DNA of 64,000 nt from Sphagnum compactum (GCA_965153455.1 OZ234494.1:18972001-19036000), one strand, 5' to 3'; shown: positions 12,020-25,263, numbered from the stretch's first letter. Numbers and translations are program-made. The notes: generated by a model from the sequence alone, not told the origin.

Positions 12020-15000
12020 AGTTATTTGTTAACCATCCACATCCATCTATCTACCTACATAGTAACACCTTTTCATTCCCTACTTACCTACTTACCTACT
12101 TACCTAGGATATCATCCACTTACATAGGTAGTACCTAGGTAGGGGGAGTAGGAAGGGTTACAGCAATGTTGTGCGGTTATTAGAACCTGTTACAGATACC
12201 TGTTGGTTATCAGCCCGGGTATATACTCACTTACCCAGTGGGTATGAAAAAATAAAATCAAAAAATCAGTATTGGTATGGAACCTTGGTTCTCAATTTAT
12301 TTATTTTTTGGAAATTTTCAAAAACACACCTTTCAAACTGCCAATTCTTTGCCAGTTCCTTCATGAATTTTTTTGTAATTTAATTGAATTGGGTGACCAA
12401 TTCATATTGGGCCAATAGCACAAGCTACCCTAGTCCTAGCTAAAATTAGTTAATCTAGTTTTTATTTTAGAGTTCCAATTTTTCAATCATGATATTATGG
12501 GGTTGAAGTTTTGAGAATGCATCTTTCCCTCATGGAAAAAATCCCTAATTCATTCACCTTGTAGGATACATAATCCAAGCTCACTACCCCATGAATAGAG
12601 AAAAAACAAAAGTCCCCAAAATTTCGCATTTTAGTCCATGCTTTTCATTTAGGATACATGGCTCAAGTAATCACAAGAAGACATACATATGTGGGAAAAA
12701 AATACCTTGGTGGATTTTTCATGTGGTAAAATGGATTTCTTCCCAATCTTTAAAATGAAACCAATTTTGATTATCTAACTTGCAATATGTGAAGTAGAGA
12801 ACTAAGGTCTTCTATTCTCATTTGTCCACCCACCAATCCACAAAAAAAAATATTTAGAGCAAGTTCCATTTGACAACTTTTGCAACTTTTGCAAGTACTC
12901 TTTGAAAAAATTAAGCTAATTTACCCTTGGTAGAGCCTTTAAGCTCAACTTGTCTCACCCAAAAAATACGGAGAGAAACTTTTCAAATGAATACCAAATA
13001 TTGCTTAAATCTTTGCCCATGCTACATGTGTCATGAACCCTTGCAATCACAATTTGTTTCACAACTTCAAGCTTTGACAATTGCCATTATGCAAACCCTT
13101 AGGGTCATTTGCATATTGTGTACAACAACTTGAACAACACAAAATTTACCCCATTGCTCCATCAGGACATTGACCTTATTACTTGATAACAAATCACACA
13201 ACCCAAGCAAATTTGGTATCAATTAATAGAATGTTCATTGAGATCAAGCGTGCCTCCACAACTTCATATAGTTAGAATTAAACTAACACACCTTCATAGC
13301 TTTGTTTAGGCAAAATTAAACTTGTACAACTAATCAACAATTCATTCATGATACATGATCAACAACATGCTTAGAAATCCAAGTAGTATCATGCATGACC
13401 ATTTATCAATCATTGGTCATGACCACGTGGCCAACACATGCAATCTCAAAAAATTGACTTTAGACACAATAAACAAAATCATTCTATGATGTAAGAAACT
13501 ATTGAGTGTGTCGAAATTGGTACTAATTGAGGGATACCAAAAATTCTTCATTCGATGTTTGAAACAGTATGAAAACTTGAAGTTCTAAAAGTACAACAAA
13601 ACTACATGATTGTTTAGAATTTCTTCATGTTACAAGCTTAACCAAACTATTGAATTGTCAAAAACGTCTAAGTAGCTCTTAAAAAGTTGTGCAAAATGTT
13701 TATACAATAATCATTTGAAACACAAAGAATATTCCATGAAATTGCAAAAATGTTCAAACCTCAATGCTCAACCATATGTTCAGAATCTTCTTCTGAATCA
13801 AACAATAGTTTTTTTTTAAAAAACTTTTTTCAAGCACACGTTCCTTTGAATTGAATACAAGTTCCTCTTGAAGGTAGATCTAAAGAGGCATACAATTGTT
13901 ACACTGGATCCAAATTCTTTTTTAACCTGGGAACCCCCACATGGACACACCCCTTAAAGCTTGTCAAATGGTATTAGGGTAAACTTTCCAATACAATATG
14001 TTATGAATTTTTTTTTTAAATTTGGCACTTTTCTTAACTCCTCGTGCTTGGGTTTAAAGATGCATTGAAAGCTCTAGGATGGGATTAGGATGAGCTTCCC
14101 AAGATGAACTTTCAAACATGTGAAATGCAGAAACTAAGATAAGAGGGCAATTTGCACATTTAGAATCAAATTGGGTCATGAAGTTGTCATGGATTTTTAA
14201 TAAATTCACACAACTTGGACTTCAGAAAAATCATCACTTTCTCCCTTATCGCATACTATTTGATTGATGGTGAAGCATACATCGCAATGGTTTAAATTTC
14301 GAAGTTATGAATCTTACAAATTTGTAGGTTCATAACTCCCTCATATGAAATCGGATTGAAAAGCTTCAAACTACAAAGTTTTAGCCCTTGACAAGATCTT
14401 TCCATCATTGTGATGCATTGGAAATTATTTGAATTTTTAAAAAAAAGTTCTAGTTATTTTTTCAACTTTTTTTAATATAATTCCAAGCCCACAACTCCAA
14501 ATGGAAAATACGAGCCACTTTAAATATCTACATTTCAAGACCTTTCTAATGGGATATCGGAGGGACGAATTTGAACCATGTTTACAATATGAAAAAAAGG
14601 ATTAAAACTAGGCTTACATCTAGATTTTTGATTTATAAAGACTACTTGCAACAACTACATCAAACAAACCTCACCACATATGGAAACATACATTTATTAA
14701 AAGTACATGCAACTTTATGCAAATAGGTGCAACTAAAGTGTCCACATAATTTTCCCATGTAAAATGTTCACGAATGAACGAAATGTTTATGTGGCTTTTC
14801 ATTCATCCATCAACAAATGAAATCTATTAATGTCCATTATAACTAATGCATTATCAAATTATTATTTTGAGACTAATGGATTTTTCCAATGGTATTATGT
14901 TATCAGTTGAATTCAATTAATGTAGTTCTAAATTGCAACTTATCAATTTGTTCATAGAACTATGTTGTAATTAATGTCCATTCATGGATGGCATTATTTT

Positions 15001-16600
15001 ACACTTACTAAAATTGGCAATGATGATTTTACATCTTGAAACACATTACATAAATTCATTGCATAAATGATAACAAAAATCTTGCTCCAATAATATAATT
15101 GTATGTATTAATATTCAATGTTGGAAAATACAATTTTCATGTGAACATTTTTGGTGATATTTGGTCCTTCCAATGGTATATACTTTATTTATATCTATGG
15201 TGATAATTAAAAACTTATTAAAATTATTGTTCTTAATATCATTTCCAATATCTAATTATTATTAATGTTAATAATAAGGTCCACCTTGTTTCTATTCAAA
15301 GTTTAATTATATTTTGATAATTGTCTAATGTGAAATGATGTTTGCATATCAATGTAAAAATACCTCATTGCAATGTGAAAAATAATTTAATGTTCATATT
15401 CTAAATCTAAGTAGGAATTTCTTGCAACTATAGTGCAAGTAACAAGCAACATGCATATAGTCTACAATTATAATGCAACTAACGAGTAATGTACATAGAG
15501 TCTCACCATTAACTTATCATTGAAATGCAATATAAATAACACAATGAATAGTTATGCAATGATTAAATTGCAAACTCTACATTTACAAACAAATATTTAA
15601 ATTCAAAATAAGATGTCATAAACAAAATTGAGGTAAATCGGTCTTGAATTTTCTCAGATGTAAATGTAAATTTACCTTCACCTTTATTGTTTTAGCATAA
15701 CGTTCATTTAACTAGAATGACCAGTAATTCATTTTAGTTATACAACAACTACCAATCTAACAACAAAAATATTTTAATGCACAAGAATAATGAATGGTAT
15801 TGCAAATGCACAAAACAACATGGGTGTTGAACTTGAATATTTCTATTCATTACACTAAAAAACTAAAAGCTTTTATAATTTCAACAACCACTAAGAATAA
15901 AACTTTGATGGTTTTAATCAATAAAAAAATAAACAAACAATGTTTTTCTTAAACAAAACTATGAACAACAAAAAAAATCAAAATTTCTAACTCCATGTGT
16001 TATTTAAATGAAAATGAAATTTTTGTTTTTCTATCTTGAATGTTTCATTCTTTGAATTAAAAGCCAAAATGCAAAAGAATGTTGTGTGACATGTTTCCTA
16101 GTTGCCTCACAACGAACAATATAGTTATTAATTAGTTGTAAAAAAGTTGGATATGCTAACTAATCATTGGTAGAGTGCTAGTTGGCAACCACATACTACA
16201 AGGAATTTGCATAGTAACAATTAGATTTTTCAATCATAAATCGTTATTTCTCAAAATTAAATGCTACATGTGATTACAAATTTCTCTATCACTTTGGAGA
16301 AGTCACATAATTTTTTTGCCACATAAGATATTACATGGCACCAAGTCAAAACAATAATCACATCAAGGTGCAACTTACACCCAATTTTCATCCAACTAAC
16401 TTCTAGCATACATGGTACAATCATTGACAATTGTTTTTATGACTAAAATGTTTAGTGGCATATGCTTACGTGCATGGTCATTTGCAATTAGTTTTATGAT
16501 TAAAGAAGGAGAAAAACTTGGCATGCGCAGAACTTATTGGCAGTGGTCTGGTTTTCAGCTTACCCACACAAGATTGTTGCAGCTTGAATGAGGAGACTAT
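12020..16600. other. Long AT-rich intergenic tract
   Basis: I see no supported gene in this stretch. A TACCTA-type short repeat occurs at about 12048-12145. Sequence around 14200-14600 (phrases such as GGTTCATAACTCCCTCATA and GAAATCGGATTGAAAAGCTT) resembles non-coding portions of plant LTR retrotransposons in style. I could not delimit an element. Confidence 0.6.
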
Positions 16601-16644
16601 CAACTTTTTTATCAGATATGTCTCTTGAGTGCTAACTCAACATC

Positions 16645-17282
16645 ATGACCAAGTGTTCCCGTGGCTTCCAGAAATGTGACAGAAACTCCAGACACAGAAT
16701 TCTGTTTAATTGTTTTGTTGAAAATTTTGAGCACATTATGTACTTATCTAACCTATGGTCAGGAGCTGATGAATCAGTGGGGAGTAATAGTAATGAGTCA
16801 TCCCCATTCATGAGTGAAGGTGATAGTCTGATGCTTTGTGAATGGACACTCACAAGATTACAGGTTGCACTCATTATGTTTGTTTTGGTTGGCCAGAACT
16901 GAAATAATGGTTACCTTCAAAGTGTTAGCTGTGGAGTTTTCTATGGAATCTCATAGATAGGAGTTCAAGCTTATTACCAAGGTGCATAGGGTAGTCACAA
17001 GCAGATCCTGTGCACCTCTGGTGACATCTTTGAGTTTGTTCGTGTGAAGCAATGCAGTCAATTCCAATGTCCAAACAAGAGCATGATAGGAGTGTATGAG
17101 CACTAATGATGTTACACATGACTAGCTTCTTGTTGAGTTAGATTTATAAAAGTGCTAATTTGCTTCCGTCACTGTTCTGTTTCTGTGAGCAGAATCTATC
17201 AAAACCTTACACAAAGCTCAAAGCTGTGGATATGGAGGCTGTAGCTGCTGCCATTGCTTCAAAAGCTGGGGTTGTTCAGGTT
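16645..17282 (+). other. Two exon-like segments, unidentified
   Basis: On the plus strand, an open segment ends at about 16863 before a GTTGCA donor and reads ...SGADESVGSNSNESSPFMSE, then GDSLMLCEWTLTRLQ. A second segment after an AG near 17194 reads LSKPYTKLKAVDMEAVAAAI, then ASKAGVVQ up to a GTTTCT donor after 17279. The two could belong to one gene. I do not recognise it, and no continuation was found, so it may be a fragment. Confidence 0.4.
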
Positions 17283-17289
17283 TCTTAGA

Positions 17290-18575
17290 AGCACTATGTG
17301 TGTGTTCTGTGTGATTCTCTGTGGATACAATGCCTGTTTAAGACTCTGCGCGGTATGTCAATCCAGAAATGAAGTTCTAACTTGTACAATTTTCACTAGT
17401 TTGTGATTTGCATGGTTAGCTTCATATGAAACTTTGCTTAGATATCAAACTTTGGCCACTTGCTTCTCTTCTGCTTGGACACTTCAATCTTCCACATAAA
17501 AAACTTCACATTTATTATGTTTGCATCAAAGCTAATCATTATATATTAAACTCCCATTTCTTCGAAATCCCATGTCTATCACAAGTCCTAAATACCTTTT
17601 AAATGTCAATTACTAGGAAGTTAACAAGTATCTTCGAAAAGCTTCATTTTAATAATGTCTTTCAATCTTATGAATCACTAAGTGACTCATCGAATATGTG
17701 TCATCTAATCTCAAGTTAACAATTCTAATTTGATGACTCATCCAAAATGAGTCATCCTAATCAAATGAGTTACCACACAACTACATATGTTCAATTTCTA
17801 GAACTTAGATTATCACTTGAAATAATCTTGCTGAATTTCTAGATGTGGGACCACTCGATAGTCTACTTATGTCTTTTTTTTTGAAGAATTCACCCCCATT
17901 TGAATGTGATCATCACACAAATAACCCATTCCCCAAATTACATATTCCATTCAAGGTCCCATCTCAAAGTACATATTTATTTAATTTTTCATGTTACATG
18001 CACTGATGTCATTTGATAATGTTTAGAGTTTAGACCTCTAGTTTTGTGAAAAGCTATTGGATATTGAATAGTTTTGTCAAAGAAAATTTAACAAAATCAA
18101 ACGTAAAGATTTTAAAGAAATTGGGGCATGCTCTTGCTAATGATGTTGGAAAGCATTCGATGAGTGGGATTTCATGGAGGTGATTTTGTAATTTTTAGAC
18201 ATAAGGTAAGGGAGATAATGAATTTTGAGTAATTTTTCTCATTGTAAAGTAATTTTAAATTAAAAATATTCATTTTCACAATTGAACATAGTTACATAGT
18301 CATGTCATTGGCCCATTGGTTCTTCATGAAAGATTTTGTTGAGAATTGTGGGTATTAACTTTGAGAACTGCCTTGAGTAAAAAAGTACATTAGCATTCAG
18401 AGGGGGGGGGGAGGAGTGAAAACTCAGGAAACCATCAATTTTGATGGTTTCTTGAGTTTCACCCTGTCTTTCTTCTTTTCCTGAGCGCCTCCACTGCTGC
18501 TACATAAATTTTGAATCATAGTACCTGTACAGCGACTATGATTCCTCTCGAACCGTGTGCATTAAATGCTAAGAT
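17290..18575. other. AT-rich intergenic tract
   Basis: No gene is supported. ATGACTCATC/GATGAGTCAT motifs recur near 17670-17760. A run of nine or ten G occurs near 18402-18411. Confidence 0.6.
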
Positions 18576-18577
18576 TC

Positions 18578-18640
18578 AGCATTTTCATACTGAGTTTTAG
18601 CATTTTCATACTGAGTTTTAGCATTTTCATACTGAGATTT
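18578..18640. repeat. Three tandem copies of a 21-bp unit
   Basis: The unit AGCATTTTCATACTGAGTTTT starts at 18578, 18599 and 18620. The first two copies are identical; the third diverges at its end. It is AT-rich with no coding role visible. Confidence 0.9.
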
Positions 18641-18897
18641 AATAAAATTTCCCTACTTTGCGGATACCACTAAAAGAGGGGTTAGGGGGTGAAAGGAGGC
18701 CCAAAGACAGGGTGAAGGCAGGGTGACTTTGCGGCTTATTTCTCTACTATCTCAAGTATGGGAAGGCAAAAGAAGAAGAATTATGGAAACTCAAATATTT
18801 CATCATGCAAAAATAGGTATAATCTTCAAAAAAATCCTCTAAAAGAAAGCAAAAGTCCTTCAAGATCATATTATAAACTCTATATAATAACTAATCT

Positions 18898-19047
18898 CAA
18901 GTTTCAACACGAGCCAAAATATGTCATCTTTCAAAAAACCCTCATATAAAAATAGACCAAAATAATATATTTAAATATATTATTTTGGTCTATTTTCATA
19001 TGAGGATTTTTTTAAAGAGAATATATTTTGGCTTGTGTTGAAACTTG
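18898..19047. repeat. 150-bp near-perfect palindrome (foldback, MITE-like)
   Basis: Two 75-base arms meet at 18972/18973 with no loop. The arms match at about 68 of 75 positions and begin CAAGTTTCAACAC. A third partial copy of the arm follows in direct orientation at about 19059-19117 (ACAAGCCAAAATATATC and so on). A transcript would form a long hairpin of the kind that yields small RNAs. It may be the end of a larger repeat. Confidence 0.9.
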
Positions 19048-19490
19048 TTAAATATGAACACAAGCCAAAATATATCATCTTTCAAAAAATCCTCATATAA
19101 AAATATGACCAAAATAGTAGGGGCCAAAATCCCTTGAAGCTACTATAATACTCTATAATTGAATCTAAACACAATATCCTTGCCTTGCAGAAGAAACATT
19201 TTCACATGGGAAACAGACAGTGGGGTTTTAGAAAGTTGCATCATGTGTGCTCATTTCTTCCTTGTAAACAAAGAATTTTGCTTTGGGGAAGTTTTTGTTT
19301 GGTGCTTTCCATTTGGAGCTCGCCAGTTTGGGTTTGCTTGTTGCTGCTAGACTCCTCTTCCTGCAAAATTGAGATGTTAGACTACTAGTACTTGTTATTA
19401 TTAGTGAAGTGGCGTGGAGTTGTTACATTTTGCTTTGCTCTTCTCCTCTCTGGGCGTTGAACCTCCGAGAATTTTGTGTCGGGTTGCGGT

Positions 19491-19707
19491 GATGGTTGTT
19501 TTGTTGACGGGCTGGGCTGAAGAATGCACGCAGTTATGTTTGTGGAATGAATTAACGCGGACGTACGCATCGGGTTTGGTGGATGCGATTGAGACGAGAC
19601 TTCTTTTGCGGTTGTTCTCGGCCGGTGGCAGGTATGCTGGAGTAAGAGTATCATCGGACTATAGTTTTGGAACTTTTGTCTTTTTCTTGCTGAGATTCTG
19701 TGACTAG
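19491..19707 (+). other. Possible 72-codon upstream open reading frame
   Basis: An ATG at 19491 opens a frame to a TAG at 19705-19707, in the GC-richer stretch directly upstream of the 19900 gene (start MVVLLTGWAEECTQLCLWNE). If transcription starts further upstream, this would be an upstream frame in the leader of that gene. There is no family evidence, so it may be chance. Confidence 0.25.
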
Positions 19708-19899
19708 CTCAGCTTCTTCGTGTCGTGTCTCCTTTTACGGAAGGAATGTGAGAGGTAGTTGCGGCTTTTCTTGGAAGGAAGAGGGACAAGAAAGGAAGGA
19801 GTGTGGCGGACAAGGTCTATCGAGCAATAGAGGTAGATTCTTGTTCTTGTTCTGCTTTCTGGACGATTTTTTGGGGCAAAAGAATAAAAGCCAGGAGCA

Positions 19900-21573
19900 A
19901 TGAGAGCAGCGGTGGAGTATGTGAGACAAGAGGTAGGAGTGGTGTGGAGCGATGATGATGGAGGAGGCAGGTGGATTGTCACACGGACGCGGAAGATGGC
20001 GAATCAGATTTGGATGGCGGGCAAACATTTGACTTTGTGGATGCTTGTGTTGGGATCGGTTCCGATTCTGTTGCCGGTTTTCATTTTCTCTTTCTTTGCC
20101 GGTTTGCTGTTTGCGGTTCCTATTTTGAGCGGGATCGGTGCCTGCGTCCTCTTCTTCCATGTTTTGTATCCGTCCTTCTTCTCCAAGCCCCTGCCAAGAG
20201 GTGCCGTCTCAGATTTGCAACCTGCAGAACCTCATTTTATTGAGAAGTCTGGAATTGCTCATGAAGGGGGATATGGTAGTCAAGACAGGACGTCTCTAGA
20301 AAGCTATGACGACGGTGATGACGAATCGAAAAGGATGCTGGATGCAGTCTTGAGTTTGCGATTGTCCGATGACGACAAAGGACCGAAGGAAGTTCAGGAA
20401 GTCGTCGACATCGGTCCTGGTTACGAAGGATCAGAGACTGATATTGATGCTTTGGAAGTTCCAAGGGCGAAAGAAGTACGACACAACGGCCATCACCATG
20501 AGGAAGAAACAAGCATCGCCAAAGCAGGTCCTGACGGAGGCTTGACAGAAAGAGAGGAGGATTCCACGAGCTTTAAGGCAGCCCTTGCCGTTTGCGCTGA
20601 AGGAGGTCATGATGAATTGTTGGAGTCCAATGGGACCAGCAAATGGTCATTGCCACAGCAACAAAAGTACACCAAGGATTCTGAGAGAGGAAAGGAAGAA
20701 GCAGAGGTAGCTACGACATTTTCCCAGTTTTCATTCCCAGCATCTCCTCAACAAGCTTTGATGGCAGAAGCGGCAGCAGAATCTCTGGTTGGCTATAAGT
20801 TAGAGGAAAGGCCTGAGGAAGCACAGAGAAGGTCTGTCCAGGACGTGCTTAAAACACGAGAGAAGTCAGAAGAGGACCTTTTGGCTAGGAAAATGCCAGG
20901 TGCAGTACCTCCTGAAGAGGATGTTCCTGAGCAATCTCTTGATGCGACCAGTCCACATTCTGAGTATGGAATTCAAGGGCACCTTGATGCCAACCAGAAT
21001 GGAGAAGCAAGAGGAAGCAGGGAATGGACAGCAGAACCAGCTTTGAATGTTACATGCTCGTTAGAGAAACATGATGACAAGGCATATGCTCCCACCAGTT
21101 CCTCCCCTATGTATGAGACACCACAACAACGCCACAGGTTCAAAGAGTTTGGGACAGGATACGAGGAGTGGCCTGAACACAGGAAGGATATCATGACATC
21201 TCGTTCTTCAGAATTCCCTCCTGGATCAACTGTGTGTATTGAGAGCATTGATGTGTTTTCTGGAGAATTTGAGGGACTATTGTCTTACTGGCGGGCAAGA
21301 GACAAGGGCAAGCCATTACCTTCATCGCCTCCATCAACTGGAGAGATTGCTTGGCATCTACGGAGTGAGATCACTGTAATACAGAAAATCCTTGGGAAGG
21401 CATTTCCACCTCAATTTTCCCTTTGGAAGGATGTGGAGAAGCTTAGTGAGATTGTAGGCATCGAGCTACCTGAAATGGGAGCGGTTTCTGACTTGACAAA
21501 AGCAAGAGTTGGTCTCGACCTTCTAAGGGTGGTAGTAGGTGTGAAAGATATAGATAATGCTCCCTCTGTCTGA
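19900..21573 (+). CDS. Single-exon membrane-anchored protein with acidic tail, function unknown
   Basis: The 557-residue frame is intact and intronless. Residues 1-43 are polar. Residues about 44-90 form a strongly hydrophobic stretch (TLWMLVLGSVPILLPVFIF, then FAGLLFAVPILSGIGACVLF), long enough for two closely spaced membrane passes. Residues about 100-440 are acidic, rich in Glu, Asp, Ser and Gln, and probably disordered. The C-terminal 100 residues look folded: GLLSYWRARDKG, EITVIQKILG, LWKDVEKLSEIVGIELPE and a final VVVGVK. That ending weakly resembles a family of plant transmembrane proteins finishing in a P-x-x...VVGVK motif; this is from memory and uncertain. A second in-frame ATG at 19996 (Met33, MANQIWMAGKHL) is an alternative start just before the hydrophobic segment. 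The local GC rise fits a real gene. Confidence 0.8.
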   Translation: MRAAVEYVRQEVGVVWSDDDGGGRWIVTRTRKMANQIWMAGKHLTLWMLVLGSVPILLPVFIFSFFAGLLFAVPILSGIGACVLFFHVLYPSFFSKPLPRGAVSDLQPAEPHFIEKSGIAHEGGYGSQDRTSLESYDDGDDESKRMLDAVLSLRLSDDDKGPKEVQEVVDIGPGYEGSETDIDALEVPRAKEVRHNGHHHEEETSIAKAGPDGGLTEREEDSTSFKAALAVCAEGGHDELLESNGTSKWSLPQQQKYTKDSERGKEEAEVATTFSQFSFPASPQQALMAEAAAESLVGYKLEERPEEAQRRSVQDVLKTREKSEEDLLARKMPGAVPPEEDVPEQSLDATSPHSEYGIQGHLDANQNGEARGSREWTAEPALNVTCSLEKHDDKAYAPTSSSPMYETPQQRHRFKEFGTGYEEWPEHRKDIMTSRSSEFPPGSTVCIESIDVFSGEFEGLLSYWRARDKGKPLPSSPPSTGEIAWHLRSEITVIQKILGKAFPPQFSLWKDVEKLSEIVGIELPEMGAVSDLTKARVGLDLLRVVVGVKDIDNAPSV

Positions 21574-21579
21574 TGGGGG

Positions 21580-22640
21580 AAATGAAAAGTTTGTTTGTTA
21601 GTGCACACTGTAAAATAGAATCCACCATTCTGAGGATGTATGCTGCTTGGTGAATGTAAAGCACCTCCACTGTGGATGATGGAGTTATAGAGTACTGGCA
21701 GGATAAAATTAGGGTGGGCACATACTTAAGAATGTAGTTGAAAAGACTTTTGATCTGCATATCTGTAAAGAGAGGACTTAAAAATGGGCTGAGAGGGAGG
21801 TTAGACCTGAAAGGTTACTCAATAAAAAGGATAGATACTGTTATCTGTGTACATGTTTGGTTCTCTCTATTTCCTAGGTTTGTCGTCGACCACTCTGAAA
21901 TCATGTGCACAGAAGAACTGCCTTTCAATTTCTTGACATCTCATTGTCTTGTGTGGACAGACAAGAATGGACCCATCCAAACTCTGCCTGCCCCAGGTCA
22001 ACCATCAGAAGGTGATGACAAGCAGTGTGACAGGTACAGTGAATATACCAAGACTTTCATGTTCTGGGGATTTCAGATGTTGATGCATGTGAACTCTATG
22101 ATCAAATGCTTGGTTACTCAATGTCTTGCATGCAGACCCAGCCTGTGCTAGTTTGTTGGTTCTCACTCAATGTCCTAGTCTGAGCTTCACTGTTATTATA
22201 TCTTAAGATTGAATGACTTCTAATGCACCCATACACCTTCTTACAGTAGGCCTGCTGTACATCCCCATAACCAAGTTGGTGCATCCCTACTATGGTTATG
22301 GGGAAATGCCGCCCTACCTACCAGGTATGTATGACACAGTCCACTACTTCTTTAGGCCAGAGTGAGAGAGAGAACACCTGGGTGCATAAGCCACAAGAAT
22401 TTTGTATTGCATTTCATGTTAGTTGCAGGTATCTCAAGAAAGAACACTACCACCACTGCTGGAGCAATGACACCACCACTGGTTCGGGTTCTCAACTGCA
22501 TTCTCAAATTTGTGTTTTATCTATTTCTGCCATTCTTGCTTGGACAATTATCATCTTTGGTGGAAGAATATGTCTTTGTGATGAAGGCAATCTCAAAATT
22601 TGTGTTTTATCTACTTCTGCCATTCATTAGTTGAGTTCAC
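21580..22640 (+). other. Downstream flank with exon-like pieces
   Basis: The first few hundred bases are probably the 3' untranslated region of the 19900 gene. Further on, about 22246-22323 reads VGLLYIPITKLVHPYYGYGE, then MPPYLP before a GTATGT donor. About 22440-22630 reads ...MTPPLVRVLNCILKFVFYLF, then LPFLLGQLSSLVEEY; within it a CTCAAA.TTTGTGTTTTATCTA phrase is duplicated at 22502 and 22591. These could be exons of a small membrane-protein gene, but I do not recognise it. Confidence 0.35.
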
Positions 22641-25020
22641 AAAATAACAACTCCATTTGAAAATGTTATGCGTGGAAACGCATGGTGATGTATTTTTTGC
22701 ATAAAGTGTATCAAAAGGACTATTGGTACCTATATGGCCATCGGCACTTGTTGAATACTTATTTATTTTAGAAAATGAGGTTTGACAATCTTGAATTTAA
22801 GTTTTTGGAATTTCAATAGTTGAGGAATAAGTAGGGTAGACCAGTCAGTGACTGAATACTGAAGTGCTGAGGGCAAGTCGGATCCAAGGGGAAGGCTCTG
22901 TTGTTTTTGGTGTCCAAACAAAACTTGAACCCCTTCTCTTGATGCATTTGACACAGTAACAATTGTCAAAAACAGATTAGAAATGAGAAAGTTACAACCC
23001 CCCAAAGTAAAGGGGGTCAAGAACTCAAAAAACAAACCGGTGAATACTACCAAAACCAATTCCTGAACACCCAAAAAATTCCTTGTATGATGCTCTGTTG
23101 CTATTAGAGTCTCAAGATGATTTGGAAAACAACTTTAGGTGATGTTCCCACAACACTTTAAATCGTTTAAAATGAATAAGAAATAAGAAAGTTATGAGGT
23201 TTGAAAATAGGAAGGGTCCAAAGAAAACAAAAAAAAAAAAAAACACTTTTTGTAAGTTGGAAAAGTTTTTTTTTTTCCTCAATATTTTTTCATTACTCCT
23301 TTTCCTTTGCACTTCAAAGATGATTTCAAGGACTTGATGTAGTGCTCCCATAACATTTTAAATCACTCAAAGTGAAGCACAGATGATGAAAATATAAATA
23401 AATGTTCAATTATAGGTAGGCGATCAATGATGGGTCAGTCTACCTTATGCAAAGTACACTTGTGTTGTGTATTTATAATATAACCTAATGGAGTTTGATT
23501 CTCAACCATATAAGCAAATTTCAATAATGTTTTCTCTTTTTTTAGCTAGGTTTTTTGCAAATTATTTTGTGCTAAATATTAACCTTAAGTATTTATAGTG
23601 TCAAGCTTTCAAACTACAAAACCCTTTTTGAAATAAGAGTGGAAACACATATTAAGAAATATATTTCTTTGTGATTCAAAAACTAATCAACTTAACAACC
23701 AAAATTTAGCAGTTTTAATATTAGAAGAGGAGGGTGCATACTTTTCAAAAACACTCTAATATATATATCAAACATTTAATAATCTTGATAAAATAAAATA
23801 GCATACATTCCCATCAAACAACACACTAACAACAACCCATGTCATGACTTGTGACTAGTGTCGTTGGGTGGGCATTTGATTTTTAAAATAACTATTGATT
23901 CAAAATTGAAAACCACATTTAAAACCATAAAATTTGAAATAAGATGACAAGAGGAAAAAATAAATTAATGTATTACCTTTTTATACAAAAAATACATTTA
24001 CAAATATTTGAATCATTTAGAATCATGTAAAATATCATTGAACATTTTGTCAATTGAATTGTTTGAACTTGTGCACAAAATTCCAATTCAAGATTTTGAT
24101 TTTCAAGTTCAAATTTCATTTACTTGATAACCAACTTCTTGTTAATGGATGTCATGATGTAACTTTGAATACCCAAACTCCTATTATTGAAATAATTATG
24201 ATTATTTTCACATGTGTCATTGAACATTCATGATTTTAATTTCTTACAAAGTGAGCATGTTTTTTTTTGGAATTTTCAAAATTTTCAAAGGGAATGCATT
24301 TCTATTGCCTTTCACTTTTAATTTTTTTTCATGTGCTTTTAAATTCAAATCTTACTTGATTTAAGGTTGTGAATATCTTCAACAGTTTCATTTTTGAAAT
24401 CCCTAATTATTCCCAAGAAAAGGTGCCACATTACTTTTGCAATGGTCTATTTTGATTGGTTATTTGGAAAGTTTAATTATCTTTCGCTTAAAACTTTTGA
24501 ATTAAAATTTTGAATCATGACACTCACTATGAGATATTATAAGCAAAATAAACAATTTCCCCCTTTAGTTTGTCCTCCAACAGTAAAAGAACATTCCACA
24601 ATTTTATTCACGACTTTTACTAAATAATTGTTATTTATGGTTAATGAACATTTGTGAACCTCTAGGCAATTTGCATGAATCATTATTTAGAGAGAAAAAA
24701 ATTCACCCTTTTATGGTGTAACAATATACAAATAATTCAAGAATATACACATCTTTTACCTCATCATCATTTGAAAAGGTAGCATGAATGGTTAAATTTT
24801 TTAACATCGTGTGTTTTTTTTTTCACAATAATTTTCATAATATTTTGGTCAACCCCTCCAAATGGACCTTTTCCTTTGAAAAAACCTTCCATGTGTTCAA
24901 AGCAATGTGAGGTGAGTATTTTGATTTTAAAAAATAATAGTCAAGTTTGAGTGTTTGGAAAAAAAAAATTTAAAAACTCATCTAAGTTCATATTTGTAGT
25001 TTTTTTTTTAAGGGGCAGGG
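22640..25020. other. AT-rich intergenic tract
   Basis: No gene is supported. Two related passages mentioning CCCACAACACTTTAAATCG and CCCATAACATTTTAAATCA lie at about 23148 and 23347, suggesting a degenerate duplication of roughly 200 bases. Confidence 0.6.
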
Positions 25021-25021
25021 G

Positions 25022-25263
25022 CTTGATTTCCCATCAAGTTCCCAAACAGTTCCCATCAAATTCCTCTTGTTCCCATCAATATCTCGTCAATTTTTTTTGT
25101 TCTCATCAAGTTCCCAAATAATTCTTGTGAAATTCCTCTTGTTCCCATCAATAACCCATCAAAATCCTTTTGTTCTCATCAAGTTCCAATCAAATTCCTT
25201 CTATTCCCATCAAATACCTCTTCTTGTTCCCATCAAGTTCCCATCAAAATCCTTTTGTTCCCA
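25022..25263. repeat. TTCCCATCAA minisatellite
   Basis: A degenerate tandem array built on TTCCCATCAAGTTCCCATCA and CAAATTCCTCTTGTTCCCAT phrases, repeated about ten times. It ends at the ATGG near 25261, directly before the GC-richer promoter of the glutamyl-tRNA synthetase gene. Confidence 0.85.

Noticed and set aside
19700-19903. Upstream frame whose TGA overlaps the ATG of the 19900 gene
   Set aside because: It begins with GTG and has no internal ATG, so a termination-reinitiation arrangement is not supported.
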